DNA of 64,000 nucleotides from Flavobacterium aquatile LMG 4008 = ATCC 11947. Lineage in GTDB: Bacteria > Bacteroidota > Bacteroidia > Flavobacteriales > Flavobacteriaceae. Shown here piece by piece: positions 42,881-51,009 of this stretch; positions within the stretch are counted from its first letter, which is position 1, and every line of letters starts with the position of its first letter. The notes under the pieces were generated by a model. It was given only the letters and a program-made list of their open reading frames with translations. It made no database searches and was not told where the DNA came from. A program made the position numbers and the translations under genes. The stretch lies in NCBI RefSeq assembly GCF_000757385.1, contig NZ_JRHH01000006.1, positions 124,001-188,000 of the forward strand, written 5' to 3'.

Positions 42881-45493
42881 ATGGAAAATCTTAATCCGGA
42901 TAATATTGTTATTCCTTTTAGAGTTTCTGCTAGAACAGCAAGGCTTATAGGTAGGGAGAATGTAGCTACTTCAAAAGGAGCAATCATTGAGCTTGTAAAA
43001 AATGCTTATGATGCCGATAGTAAAGTTTGTATAGTTTATTTTGACAATAAATATTCTTCAATTTTAAACGAAATTGATGAAGAACATTTTAATGGTCTTT
43101 TGAGTTTAGGTGTTTCTGAGGAGCAACTTAACATAGTTTATAAGAGAAACGATGAAGGTGATTATATAATAGATGCTGAATTAGATGAAGAAAAGAAATT
43201 AGCTTTTAAAAATATCATTTCAGAATTTTCAGCACTATACATTATTGATTTTGGTGAAGGAATGACTCAAAATATAATAAGAGAGCATTGGATGACAATA
43301 GGTACTGATAATAAAGCTAATGACATTTTTACAAAAAATGGCAGAGTAAAATCAGGAGCAAAAGGTATAGGAAGATTTGCATTAGATAAATTGGGTGGCA
43401 GATGTGAAATGACAACAATTTTCAATTCTAACCCGGATGTTCATAATCCAGATACAGACATTAATGGAATATTAACAAATTTTACTGGGTACAATTGGTT
43501 AGTTAATTGGGAAGATTTCGAAGGTGATTTCAAAACCATTGATAAAGTTGGGGCAATTTTAACAGGATTAAAATCAAATTCGATTAAAGAAGAACTACTA
43601 AAAAAAATACCGGAAATTGATTTGTCTAAAATTGAATCTGAAAAAGAATTTAAATTTGGAACAATACTAAAAATAACAAATTTAAGAGATCATTGGGAAG
43701 ATTATTTTGTTGAACAAGTATTTAATGATTTAGAAGTATTAGTACCTCCAAAAGAGGTTGGTGATTTTGAAATTTTTCTTTTTAGCTCTTTGATAAAATC
43801 AAAATATGGCGAAGTTTTAGGCTCAGTTTGTGACGATTTCGATTATAAGTTAGTAGCAATAGCTGATGACAACCAAAATGTACAAATAAAGATATTTAGA
43901 AATGAGTATGCCGTAGAATTAATTCCTAACGATTTTTTCGAGAGAGTGGCAATGCAAAAACCAAACTATCGAAAAAGTGATTTCATAAAAGGATATTGGG
44001 AAAAAACAATAACTTTTTCAGAGTTATTGAAAGGTTATAAAGACATAGACGAAGATAACACTTTCAAGAATATTGGATTGTTCAGATTTTCATTTTATTT
44101 CTTGAAAAGACAGTCCAACTCTATTGATACAAAGAAATTCTTTACAAGAGGTTTCATGTCTAACAATAGAAAAGATTGGTTAAATAAATTTGGAGGAGTT
44201 AAACTAGTAAGAGATAATTTTAGAGTAAGACCATATGGTGAAGTAAATAATGTGGCTTTTGACTGGTTAGGTTTAGGAAGCAGAAAAACACAAAGTCCTG
44301 CAAGTGTAGCAAAGAAAGAAGGTGGATACAAAGTTGAACCTGATAATGTTGCTGGAGCTGTAAACATCTCTCGTTTAACAAATGTTGATTTTGAAGATAA
44401 GTCAAGTCGTGAAGGTTTGCAAGAAAATAAAACCTTTCGAATTTTTACGCTTTTATTAACTCAAATCATTGCAGAATTTGAAAAAGACAGAGCTTATATA
44501 GCCAGAGAGATGTCAGATTATGATGATATAAAATATGGTCCCGAAAGAGATAGAGAAAAAGCTGAAAAACTCAAAAATGAAATATTAGCAAAAAGTAGAG
44601 CTAAAAAAGAAGCGTCAGCAAATAACCCAACTCCATTAAATGAGAGCAGTAATTCACAAGAAACTGAATCAGAAAAGGAAAAAGAAATTCTAGCTAGTGA
44701 ATTAGACAGAAAAGAAGAAGAAATAGAAAAATTAAAAGAAGAGCAAAAAATGCTCAGAGCATTGGCAAGTAGTGGTATTGTTCTAGCATCTTTTAGCCAT
44801 GATTTAAGTAAATTAAATGATATGTTAGCAGTTAGAACAGATCGTTTGAAAAATCTACTTGCAGATAAAATTATTGAAAGTGATTACGAAAATATTGAAG
44901 ATAGAAAAAATCCTTTCAAGTTAATTGAACGTATTAAACTTCAAGATGTTAAAATTCAAAACTGGTTAAATTTCTCATTAGGTGCAACAAGAAAAGACAA
45001 AAGAACAAGGAGACAACTTTCGTTTAAACCATATTTCACAAATTATAAGAATGATTGGCTTACAGTATTAAATGAAAAGGGAATCAATTATGATCTTTCA
45101 GAAGTTGAAGAAGTAAATATGAGGGTTTTTGAAATTGACTTAGATAGTATTTTTAATAATTTATTAGTTAATTCAATAGATGCTTTTATAATCTCAAAAG
45201 AAAATCGACCAAGACAGATAAAAGTAAAAATAAATCAAAATGAAAAAAATATAGTTATTGACTATAGCGATAATGGACCAGGGCTTTCAAAAGACATAAC
45301 TGAGCCTGAAAAGATTTTTGAGCCTTTGTTTACAACAAGAAGAAATCTATATACAGGTGAGGAAGAAGGAACAGGACTTGGAATGTGGCTAATTAAATCT
45401 ATTGTCAATGAAAACGATGGTAATATTCAACTTCTATATCCGGAAGTTGGTTTTGGATTAAGGATAACTTTCCCAATTAAATATAATAAATAA
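42881..45493 (+). CDS. Dual GHKL ATPase: MORC/Hsp90-like N-terminal and histidine-kinase-like C-terminal modules
   Basis: 870 residues, no TM or signal peptide. The N-terminal GHKL ATPase has the N-box AIIELVKNAYDADSK (Glu37, Asn41), the G1 box IIDFGEGMT (Asp123) and the lid SGAKGIGRFALDKLGGRC (about 158-175), the MutL/MORC/Hsp90 type. The middle (about 200-540) looks like a transducer and linker. After a charged coiled coil (about 560-625) comes IVLASFSHDLSKLNDML with His640, an H-box-like helix, and a second GHKL domain: IFNNLLVNSIDAF (about 757-769), SDNGPGLS and EGTGLGMWLIKSIV (about 829-842), the histidine kinase type. It lies next to a receiver gene. Two ATPases in one chain next to HNH nuclease and methyltransferase is unusual. 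Confidence 0.85.
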   Translation: MENLNPDNIVIPFRVSARTARLIGRENVATSKGAIIELVKNAYDADSKVCIVYFDNKYSSILNEIDEEHFNGLLSLGVSEEQLNIVYKRNDEGDYIIDAELDEEKKLAFKNIISEFSALYIIDFGEGMTQNIIREHWMTIGTDNKANDIFTKNGRVKSGAKGIGRFALDKLGGRCEMTTIFNSNPDVHNPDTDINGILTNFTGYNWLVNWEDFEGDFKTIDKVGAILTGLKSNSIKEELLKKIPEIDLSKIESEKEFKFGTILKITNLRDHWEDYFVEQVFNDLEVLVPPKEVGDFEIFLFSSLIKSKYGEVLGSVCDDFDYKLVAIADDNQNVQIKIFRNEYAVELIPNDFFERVAMQKPNYRKSDFIKGYWEKTITFSELLKGYKDIDEDNTFKNIGLFRFSFYFLKRQSNSIDTKKFFTRGFMSNNRKDWLNKFGGVKLVRDNFRVRPYGEVNNVAFDWLGLGSRKTQSPASVAKKEGGYKVEPDNVAGAVNISRLTNVDFEDKSSREGLQENKTFRIFTLLLTQIIAEFEKDRAYIAREMSDYDDIKYGPERDREKAEKLKNEILAKSRAKKEASANNPTPLNESSNSQETESEKEKEILASELDRKEEEIEKLKEEQKMLRALASSGIVLASFSHDLSKLNDMLAVRTDRLKNLLADKIIESDYENIEDRKNPFKLIERIKLQDVKIQNWLNFSLGATRKDKRTRRQLSFKPYFTNYKNDWLTVLNEKGINYDLSEVEEVNMRVFEIDLDSIFNNLLVNSIDAFIISKENRPRQIKVKINQNEKNIVIDYSDNGPGLSKDITEPEKIFEPLFTTRRNLYTGEEEGTGLGMWLIKSIVNENDGNIQLLYPEVGFGLRITFPIKYNK

Positions 45494-45499
45494 AAGATT

Positions 45500-46174
45500 A
45501 TGTACAGATTACTTTATATCGATGAAGATCAAGAACAAATTGAAAACTTCTTGAATTATATTGATGACACTAATAGTAACAATATTTTTGAAGTTATCAC
45601 ACAATTGCCTTTAGGTGATAAAGAAGAAATGATTGATAAAATAATTAAAATCAATCCAGATGTAATTGTTTGTGATTTTTTGCTCAATGAAAATATTGGT
45701 GCTTTAGGTTATAATGTTCCTTATAATGGTGTAGAACTGGTTGAAGATTTTCTTTCTATTAGAAATAAGTTTCCATGTTTTGTATTAACAGCAAAAGATC
45801 AAGATGCAGTTAGTGACAGTGAAGATGTAAATTTAGTTTACACAAAAAGTCTTATGACTACTGAAATTGAAGATACAAAAGCAAAAGTTAAATTTACAGA
45901 TAGACTTGTTAAACAGATTGAACATTACAAATCAAGAATTGAAAGTGCTCAAAGTGAATTAGCTGAATTAATTGAAGTAAGGAAAAACGGAAATGCAGAT
46001 TTTGATATTGAACGAAGAATTATTGAACTTGATGATTTTTTAGAAAGATCAATTGATGCACAAAACATAATACCATCTGAATTCAAATCGTTTTCTAATT
46101 CAGAAAAATTAGATAGTATGCTTGGTAAGGTAGATGAACTTCTTAAAAAGTTGGATGAAGATGGCGGCAATTAG
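45500..46174 (+). CDS. Receiver-domain protein without DNA-binding output
   Basis: 224 residues. Residues 1-125 form a CheY-like receiver with all key residues: acidic IDED (8-10), phosphoacceptor Asp59 in DVIVCDFLLNE, Thr97 in FVLTAKD and Lys116 in LVYTKSL. An insertion after Asp59 (ENIGALGYNVPYNG) lengthens the usual loop. Residues from about 125 are helical and predicted coiled coil (KSRIESAQSELAELIEV), followed by a second helix pair; no DNA-binding domain. It follows the GHKL gene by 6 bp and overlaps the HNH gene. The likely partner is the His640 domain of the GHKL protein. Confidence 0.85.
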   Translation: MYRLLYIDEDQEQIENFLNYIDDTNSNNIFEVITQLPLGDKEEMIDKIIKINPDVIVCDFLLNENIGALGYNVPYNGVELVEDFLSIRNKFPCFVLTAKDQDAVSDSEDVNLVYTKSLMTTEIEDTKAKVKFTDRLVKQIEHYKSRIESAQSELAELIEVRKNGNADFDIERRIIELDDFLERSIDAQNIIPSEFKSFSNSEKLDSMLGKVDELLKKLDEDGGN

Positions 46175-46730
46175 ATTTAGAGAACTTACACCAGCGAGAA
46201 CTTGTACAAAAACTTATGCAAGTTATAGAAGTTTTAAAAAATATTTAGCCGAAGATTTTAATTCAAAATGTGGATATACAGATTGTAGAGATTTTTGGTT
46301 TGGTGGAAAAAACACTTTTCATATCGACCATTTTAAACCATTTTCAAAGAATCCAGCATTAGAAACTGATTACAGCAATTTAGTTTATTGTTGCTCTTAT
46401 GTAAATATTTTAAAATCTGATGATGAAGGACATTATTTAGACCCATGTAATATTGATTTTAATGTGCATTTTGAAAGAGATACTGATGGTTCAATTGTTG
46501 CAAAGCCTACTTCTAAGGAAGCAAATTATATGTTTGGTAAATTAAAATTAGGTCTTGCTAGATATAGAATAATATGGAAACTTGATGAAATTCTTAATAG
46601 ACTAGAAAAATTACGAGTTGCAATTCATAATCCCGAAAACATTAAAATAAAAAATGATTTAAGAATAATTCATAGTGAATTAGCAGAGGAATTTACTATC
46701 TATCTTAGTTATTTAAAAACAAATCAATAA
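46161..46730 (+). CDS. HNH endonuclease
   Basis: 189 residues from the ATG at 46161 (46155 is an alternative), overlapping the receiver gene by 14 bp. The zinc knuckle is SKCGYTDC, followed by TFHIDHFKPFSKNP with the H-x-x-H of the HNH core and NLVYCCSYVNILKSDD with the N-x-x-K-type end. The N-terminal RFRELTPARTCTKTYASYRS and this core resemble HNH proteins such as those of the PtuB/TIGR02646 type, by eye only. C-terminal helical part. It is the obvious DNA cleavage candidate of the operon. Confidence 0.87.
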   Translation: MAAIRFRELTPARTCTKTYASYRSFKKYLAEDFNSKCGYTDCRDFWFGGKNTFHIDHFKPFSKNPALETDYSNLVYCCSYVNILKSDDEGHYLDPCNIDFNVHFERDTDGSIVAKPTSKEANYMFGKLKLGLARYRIIWKLDEILNRLEKLRVAIHNPENIKIKNDLRIIHSELAEEFTIYLSYLKTNQ

Positions 46731-46733
46731 TTG

Positions 46734-48575
46734 ATGAAACAACAAGTCTTAAAATTTTTAAAATCATACTCTACTCTTCCATTAGAAGTAGACAGACTTA
46801 TTGTTTCCACTTTTATAAAAGTTAATAATTTAAGAATTGATAATAATATTTTTTTAAAGCAATATCAAATTTCAGAGGATAATACAATTGAGTATTCCAA
46901 CCTAAATAATTTTGTATCAATAGTTAATGAAGAAATTTTACAATTTGAACTTGAAGATTTAATTGAGCTTTTTGAATTTGTCATTTCTCCATCTGATAGA
47001 ATTGTAAATGGTGCAATTTATACACCTTCTGAAATTCGTTCATATATTATTTCACAAACTTTCCGAAAAGTAGGTAATCAACTTATAGATGCTAAAATTG
47101 CAGATATTTCATGTGGTTGTAGTGGTTTTTTATATAGTGCTGCAAAAGAGATTAAAAGACGAACGGGCAATAATTATCAATATATTTTTGAAAATCAAAT
47201 TTTCGGACTTGATATTCAAGAATATTCTATAACTCGTAGTAAAATATTATTGTGCTTATTAGCATTGTCTGAGGGCGAAGATGTTGAAGAGTTTCATTTT
47301 AATTTATACGAAGGCGATGCGTTAACTTTTAAATGGCAGGACATATATAATGATTTTCAGGGATTTCAAGCCATATTGGGAAATCCTCCTTATGTGTGTG
47401 CAAGAAATTTAGAAGATGCAGTAAAGGTAAATCTACAAAATTGGTCTGTAAGTAATTCAGGAAACCAAGATCTTTATATTCCTTTCTTTCAAATCGGTTA
47501 TGAAAACCTTGCTGAAAATGGAATACTAGGTTACATTACAATGAATTCTTTTTTCAAAAGTCTAAATGGTAGAGCACTAAGAAGGTATTTTGAAGATAAA
47601 AGAGCTGCAATTAGAATTATTGATTTTGGGACACTTCAGATATTTAAATCTAAAAGTACTTACACATGTATTTGCTTTATAGAAAACACTGAGCAAAATT
47701 TTGTTGAATACTATAAGTCTGTCGCTAAAGAGTTACCTTATAATAGAAATTTATATAATAGAGTAAATTATCGAAATTTAGATGCAAAAAAAGGTTGGAA
47801 TCTAAATGATAATGAAGTTATATCTCGAATAGAATCTATAGGAACTCCTTTTGGGGAGCTTTATAAAACAAGACATGGTATTGCTACATTAAGAAATGAT
47901 CTTTATATTTTTAAGCCAGTTGCTGAAGATGATGACTTCTTTTATTTACAAAATGGAAATTTATATCCTATTGAAAAAGGAATTTGCAAGGATATTCTAA
48001 ACTCAAACAAGCTAAGTAGAAGTATTGATTTTGATAATGTAAGAGAGAAAGTATTATTTCCATATAATAATGAAAACAAACCAAAAGCTTTAGAAGAAGA
48101 GTTTTTAAAAGATGTCTTTCCAGAAGCATACAAGTATCTAACGAAAAAAAAGCTAGAACTAGCTAAGAGAGATAAAGGAAAAGGGAAATATGAAAAATGG
48201 TTTTCTTTTGGTAGAACCCAATCTTTGGAAAAAGTTGAAAACAAATTATTTTTTCCTAAGTTTTCTGACCAAACACCAAAATATCTTATTAGTAATGATA
48301 TTGATTTATTGTTTTATAACGGTCAAGCAATTATTGGCCATTCAGAAGAAGAAATGTTAATAGTTAAAAAAATACTGGAGTCAAGATTATTTTGGTATTA
48401 TATAAAAACGACAAGTAAACCATATTCATCAAGTTATTATTCTTTAAATGGTAATTATATCAACAATTTTGGTATCTGCGATTTTACAAATAATGAAATT
48501 GATTTTATACTTAATGAAAATAACAAAGAAGTTCTTGATACTTTCTTTGAAGAAAGATATAATATCAGACTTTAA
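46734..48575 (+). CDS. Eco57I-type N6-adenine DNA methyltransferase
   Basis: 613 residues from ATG 46734 (a TTG lies just before it). SAM-binding motif I is AKIADISCGCSGFLYSAAKE (about 119-138), an acidic motif GLDIQEYSI follows, and the catalytic motif IV is AILGNPPYVCARN (about 215), the NPPY of gamma-type N6-adenine methylases. The C-terminal part (about 370-600) has a TaqI-like specificity region (YKTRHGIATLRNDLYIF, SSYYSLNGNYINNFGI). No nuclease motif is visible in this chain, so the HNH or DUF3800 protein would cut. Gap to the HNH gene is 3 bp. Confidence 0.9.
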   Translation: MKQQVLKFLKSYSTLPLEVDRLIVSTFIKVNNLRIDNNIFLKQYQISEDNTIEYSNLNNFVSIVNEEILQFELEDLIELFEFVISPSDRIVNGAIYTPSEIRSYIISQTFRKVGNQLIDAKIADISCGCSGFLYSAAKEIKRRTGNNYQYIFENQIFGLDIQEYSITRSKILLCLLALSEGEDVEEFHFNLYEGDALTFKWQDIYNDFQGFQAILGNPPYVCARNLEDAVKVNLQNWSVSNSGNQDLYIPFFQIGYENLAENGILGYITMNSFFKSLNGRALRRYFEDKRAAIRIIDFGTLQIFKSKSTYTCICFIENTEQNFVEYYKSVAKELPYNRNLYNRVNYRNLDAKKGWNLNDNEVISRIESIGTPFGELYKTRHGIATLRNDLYIFKPVAEDDDFFYLQNGNLYPIEKGICKDILNSNKLSRSIDFDNVREKVLFPYNNENKPKALEEEFLKDVFPEAYKYLTKKKLELAKRDKGKGKYEKWFSFGRTQSLEKVENKLFFPKFSDQTPKYLISNDIDLLFYNGQAIIGHSEEEMLIVKKILESRLFWYYIKTTSKPYSSSYYSLNGNYINNFGICDFTNNEIDFILNENNKEVLDTFFEERYNIRL

Positions 48576-48587
48576 TTTCCGACATCT

Positions 48588-49298
48588 ATGAGCAATAAAT
48601 ATGATTTTTATATCGACGAAAGTTGTCATTTAGAACATGACGATATTCCGGTAATGTGTATCGGTTACATCAAAGTACCAATGGTAGATTATGTTGAATT
48701 ACAAAAAGAGTTCAATCAAATACTTGCAAAGCACAATCAAAAGTCAGAACTTAAATGGAATAAATTTTCAAATGCAAGAACCGAATTATACAAAGAATTA
48801 GTAGATTATTTTTTTAGTTCATCGCTCCAGTTTCGTTGTATTTTAGTCAAATACAAAGAGCGCTTAAATCATATAGATTTCAATCAAGGTTCTCACGACA
48901 ATTTCTATTATAAAATGACCTATTATTTGTTGCATCCTAATAATAGTAATGGCGATGAATACAGAGTTTTTATTGATGTTCAAAATACTCGTGGTAGAGA
49001 AAAATTAAAAAAAATCAATGAAGTATTTGATACCGAGTACAACGGCAAAAGCCCATTCAAACAATTCCAGCATTTACATTCTCACGATAATAATTTCTTT
49101 CAATTAGCCGATTTTTTTATTGGAGCTATTACTTACAAAACAAGAGTAGTAATGAATAACATTGTAAATCCAACTCAAAACAGGATGGATTTCATTAAAT
49201 ATTTAGAAACTAAATCTGGTTTTAATCTCGAAGAAGGAACAGAACCTTGGGAAACAAAGTTCAATATTTTTGATCACCAACCTAAAATAAAGCTATAA
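48588..49298 (+). CDS. DUF3800 protein (RNase H-like fold)
   Basis: 236 residues. The family signature is present: YDFYIDESCHLE at the N terminus (D10, E11), central YRVFIDVQNTRG, and C-terminal NNFFQLADFFIGA. The spaced acidic residues are those of an RNase H-like fold proposed for DUF3800, so nuclease activity is possible. Members are often found in mobile and defence regions. It starts 12 bp after the methyltransferase gene and its stop overlaps the next start (TAATG). Confidence 0.9.
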   Translation: MSNKYDFYIDESCHLEHDDIPVMCIGYIKVPMVDYVELQKEFNQILAKHNQKSELKWNKFSNARTELYKELVDYFFSSSLQFRCILVKYKERLNHIDFNQGSHDNFYYKMTYYLLHPNNSNGDEYRVFIDVQNTRGREKLKKINEVFDTEYNGKSPFKQFQHLHSHDNNFFQLADFFIGAITYKTRVVMNNIVNPTQNRMDFIKYLETKSGFNLEEGTEPWETKFNIFDHQPKIKL

Positions 49299-49783
49299 TG
49301 GATTTATTAGACTTGGACGATCACATACCCTATTTAGGAATTAACCCATCAGCTGCGCATTTACAAGAACTGTATCAAGTATTCAAAGCCGATTTTATTG
49401 ATACCGTTTTTTATTTTGATGGTTGCAGAGTAAAAATAGATGTAGCAAATTCAAAGGAAGAAGGTTTCGAAACTTATCCGCACACTTTTGTAAAAATAAT
49501 TACAAGAGGAGATAAAGGGAAAAGAGTTTTTGATAAAAAAAGAGCCAACAAAATTCATTGGATAAAACCAATATTAGAAAATAAAGATACTGAAGATGTA
49601 ATTTGTTTTCAGTTTTTAGAAGCAGATGGTAAAATCAGAGATTACTTTTGGTTCAAAGAAGGAAACTTTTTAGTGGTAATGGAAAAAATCACTCCTGATT
49701 ATATGATTATTTCATGTTTTCACATTGACGATGCTAGAAATCAAAAATATTATGAAGACAAATATACAAAGAGGGTAAAATAA
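49298..49783 (+). CDS. Unknown protein coupled to DUF3800
   Basis: 161 residues, translationally coupled to the DUF3800 gene by a TAATG overlap. No signal peptide or TM. The middle, YPHTFVKIITRGDKGKRVFD followed by RANKIHWIKPIL, has conserved-looking basic and aromatic residues, and a small-RNase-toxin-like fold can be imagined, but I do not recognise the family. It is the last gene of the block; the terminator of a minus-strand RNA follows directly. It may be an effector, an immunity protein or an accessory. Confidence 0.75.
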   Translation: MDLLDLDDHIPYLGINPSAAHLQELYQVFKADFIDTVFYFDGCRVKIDVANSKEEGFETYPHTFVKIITRGDKGKRVFDKKRANKIHWIKPILENKDTEDVICFQFLEADGKIRDYFWFKEGNFLVVMEKITPDYMIISCFHIDDARNQKYYEDKYTKRVK

Positions 49784-49852
49784 AAAAAGCCACAGGCTAC
49801 GGTGCTGTGGCGTGCGCTTTCGCGAACCAGGTCCTTTTCCCTAGGGAAATGA
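49784..49852 (-). ncRNA. Candidate small RNA (about 70 nt)
   Basis: On the minus strand a perfect promoter at 49858-49888 is followed within about 70 nt by a terminator: stem GCCACAG / CTGTGGC with a 9-nt loop and a T-run (positions 49811 down to 49784). In between lie TTTCC-CTAG-GGAAA, a hairpin, and CGCGAAAGCG. The GC content is clearly higher than in the surroundings. There is no ORF with a start. The remainder of the gap, 49889-50166, is AT-rich and I see nothing in it. Confidence 0.6.
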
Positions 49853-49857
49853 CTTTG

Positions 49858-49888
49858 CAAATATACAACTCTTGTACCAAAAAACAAA
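49858..49888 (-). promoter_or_regulatory. Promoter of the candidate small RNA
   Basis: Minus-strand TTTG (49885-49888), exactly 19-nt spacer, TATATTTG (49858-49865). A perfect match to the Bacteroidetes consensus, equal in quality to the tRNA-Ser promoter. Confidence 0.7.
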
Positions 49889-50166
49889 TTTTCTATCAAA
49901 AAACGTATATTCGACCAATTTCAGGTAATGCTTTCATAAATATTTATAACAAAAAATATACCACAAAAAATGCTTAATCAACTCATTATCTCATTCATCT
50001 GCACAAAAAACGTCTTTAGTCCAAGTATTCCTAAAGCCAATTCTTTGTTTGCTTCATTTCGCTAATTACATTCACTTTTAATCAGAAAGAAATTCCTGCA
50101 AATTTATAAATCATATCGTTATAATCTAAAAATGAAATTTCAATACTTACTCGTTAATTATAAAAA

Positions 50167-50907
50167 ATGAAAAAAATTAATCCTTTGATAAACCATCATT
50201 TACTAATTGGAATTTTTATCAGTTTTTGGTTTTTCATTTTCGCTTATTTTATCAAACCATTTGATGATGGAACAATAAGTTCAAAACAGTGGATTCTTAT
50301 AAGTGTTGGATTTAGTCTTATTGCATTTCTATGTTATGGCTTAATTGCCGTAATTCAAAAAAGGGTTTATAAAAAAGTATTAAAATGGAATATTGGTTTT
50401 GAAATAATTACCCTTTTACTTTTCCATTTCCTTTTTTTAGTAATGACTTATTCATATTATAAAAGTCCTATTCTAAATGGAGGATTTGGCTTTTTGGAAT
50501 TTATACAAGTAATTATTCTTAAATCTGCTTTGATTTCAACTCCAATTATAGTTTTAGCAAGGATATATTCTGTAAAGTTAATTCCAATACAAGACGAAAA
50601 TATTGTTATTAGAGGAGAAAATAAGCTAGACATTTTAAAAATAAGAAAAAATGACTTAGTCTGCGTTTCTAATTCACAGAATTATGTGGAAATTTTCTTT
50701 TTAGAAGAAAATCAATTAAAAGCAAAATTAATTCGCAGTACGCTTAAAAAAATCCAAAAAGATTTTGATTTTTTAGTTCAAATCCATCGCTCCCATTTAA
50801 TAAATCCAACTCATTTTAAAGCTTGGAAAAATCAAGAAACCATTTTTCTGACTCAAATTGAATTACCAGTTTCTAAAAATTATAAAGAACAATTATTGTC
50901 TTTATAA
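50167..50907 (+). CDS. Membrane-bound LytTR transcriptional regulator
   Basis: 246 residues. Four TM segments in the first 140 residues (about 10-28, 40-60, 75-95, 110-135), then a LytTR DNA-binding domain (NIVIRGENKLDILKIRKNDL to FLTQIELPVSKNYKEQLLSL). There is no receiver domain, so it is a one-component membrane regulator. A 21-bp-period direct repeat directly behind the gene, upstream of the amidohydrolase gene, is a likely target. Confidence 0.92.
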   Translation: MKKINPLINHHLLIGIFISFWFFIFAYFIKPFDDGTISSKQWILISVGFSLIAFLCYGLIAVIQKRVYKKVLKWNIGFEIITLLLFHFLFLVMTYSYYKSPILNGGFGFLEFIQVIILKSALISTPIIVLARIYSVKLIPIQDENIVIRGENKLDILKIRKNDLVCVSNSQNYVEIFFLEENQLKAKLIRSTLKKIQKDFDFLVQIHRSHLINPTHFKAWKNQETIFLTQIELPVSKNYKEQLLSL

Positions 50908-50908
50908 T

Positions 50909-50941
50909 TTTCATACCTAAAATAGCATATTTCATACCTAA
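50909..50941 (+). promoter_or_regulatory. LytTR-type direct repeat upstream of the amidohydrolase gene
   Basis: TTTCATACCTAA at 50909-50920 and 50930-50941, period 21 bp. The repeat agrees in 9 of 12 positions with the one at 30460-30492. A -7 box TATTTTTG follows at 50978-50985, placing the repeat where an activator would bind. Confidence 0.55.
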
Positions 50942-51009
50942 TCACTATTCACGGTAGAAATCATATCTTCATAACCTTATTTTTGCAACATAATTAAAAT
51001 AATAAATTT

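Larger units (their letters stand above)
27123..49783. mobile_element. Probable integrative island at tRNA-Ser
   Basis: The region starts at the tRNA 3' end with a tyrosine integrase and contains RteC, an excisionase-like HTH, a replication-organiser-like protein and a DnaC-like ATPase. Two cargo blocks are present: 28.6-39.2 kb (signalling, TonB, exporter) and 42.7-49.8 kb (restriction-modification-like). I found no relaxase, coupling protein or Tra gene, and no copy of the tRNA end marking a right boundary, so the right limit is only a guess. It could be a mobilised island, a decayed ICE or a satellite. Confidence 0.5.
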
